Shown: in pieces, positions 63,996 to 64,000 of the stretch
Numbering within the stretch: position 1 is the stretch's first letter
Layout: each line of letters begins with the position of its first letter
DNA from: Sulfurimonas sp. SAG-AH-194-I05
GTDB taxonomy: Bacteria; Campylobacterota; Campylobacteria; Campylobacterales; Sulfurimonadaceae
Direction: 5' to 3'
DNA length: 64,000 nt
Assembly: GCF_029215955.1 (NCBI RefSeq)
Contig: NZ_JAEMVA010000004.1
Coordinates: 25,693-89,692, forward strand
Position numbers and translations under genes: made by a program
Notes under the pieces: model-generated
Told to the model about the DNA's origin: nothing
What the model saw: only the letters and a program-made list of their open reading frames with translations
Databases searched by the model: none

Positions 63996-64000
63996 TGTTA

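Noticed and set aside
1..64000. CRISPR arrays, tRNA or rRNA genes, insertion sequences
   Set aside because: No spaced repeat series, cloverleaf-like segment, transposase motif or terminal repeats were seen on either strand.

Overview
The window is AT-rich, densely packed bacterial DNA from a Campylobacterota member (Sulfurimonas/Sulfuricurvum/Arcobacter-like; genus not decidable by eye). Pointers are the Campylobacter-type malate:quinone oxidoreductase, the hemN plus GlpC-like ferredoxin pair (neighbours in Helicobacter too), a periplasmic nitrate reductase locus, a legionaminic acid pathway with the CBS/guanylyltransferase PtmE, many chemoreceptors and c-di-GMP proteins, and ATG/TTG starts in short overlapping operons. 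I saw no rRNA, tRNA, IS element, prophage or CRISPR array.

Layout. 1-4.3 kb: end of a legionaminic acid cluster (legI, legG, ptmE, legF) and a probable sialyl/legionaminyl-type transferase. 4.3-11.5 kb: hemN, GlpC-like Fe-S protein, lgt, DUF2062, DEAD-box helicase, diguanylate cyclase, pseudouridine synthase. 11.5-17.3 kb: an AsmA-like protein and the nap operon in the order napA-napB-napF-napD-small ORF, without napG/napH. 17.5-28.6 kb: signalling (two c-di-GMP proteins, one with FIST domains; an MCP; a two-component pair) around a SUI1/DUF1653/DUF5718/ABC-F operon. 28.6-35.6 kb: mqo with a glycosyltransferase and an acetyltransferase, YchJ-like, cold-shock protein, CZB chemoreceptor, SprA-like protein, S4 protein, hemerythrin. 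35.6-40.3 kb: an unusual operon of a tandem ribbon-helix-helix-like protein, a Clp/FtsH chimera with a dead protease domain, and a lone receiver; then DUF445. 40.4-50.1 kb: two RND systems, one with a SPOR-like membrane partner and one (MmpL/HpnN type) with a LolA-like protein and an outer-membrane barrel. 50.1-53.7 kb: a broken small membrane gene, gdhA and an MscS channel. 53.8-56.7 kb: TorD-like chaperone, polyferredoxin, a degenerate shikimate-dehydrogenase-like protein and an unknown protein. 56.8-64 kb: a second two-component pair followed by a tightly coupled five-gene set: PqqD-like RRE, ATP-grasp ligase, PLP decarboxylase, urea-transporter/M23 peptidase fusion and an outer-membrane barrel.

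The last set is the best candidate for an undescribed biosynthetic or export system. It is preceded by a TTAAC-N6-TTAAC direct repeat 8 nt upstream of a TATAAT box. The same repeat, in near or exact form, lies before the paralogous response regulator gene at 28.6 kb and before hemN, which suggests a small regulon of an OmpR-family regulator. The Clp/FtsH chimera operon is the second most interesting locus.
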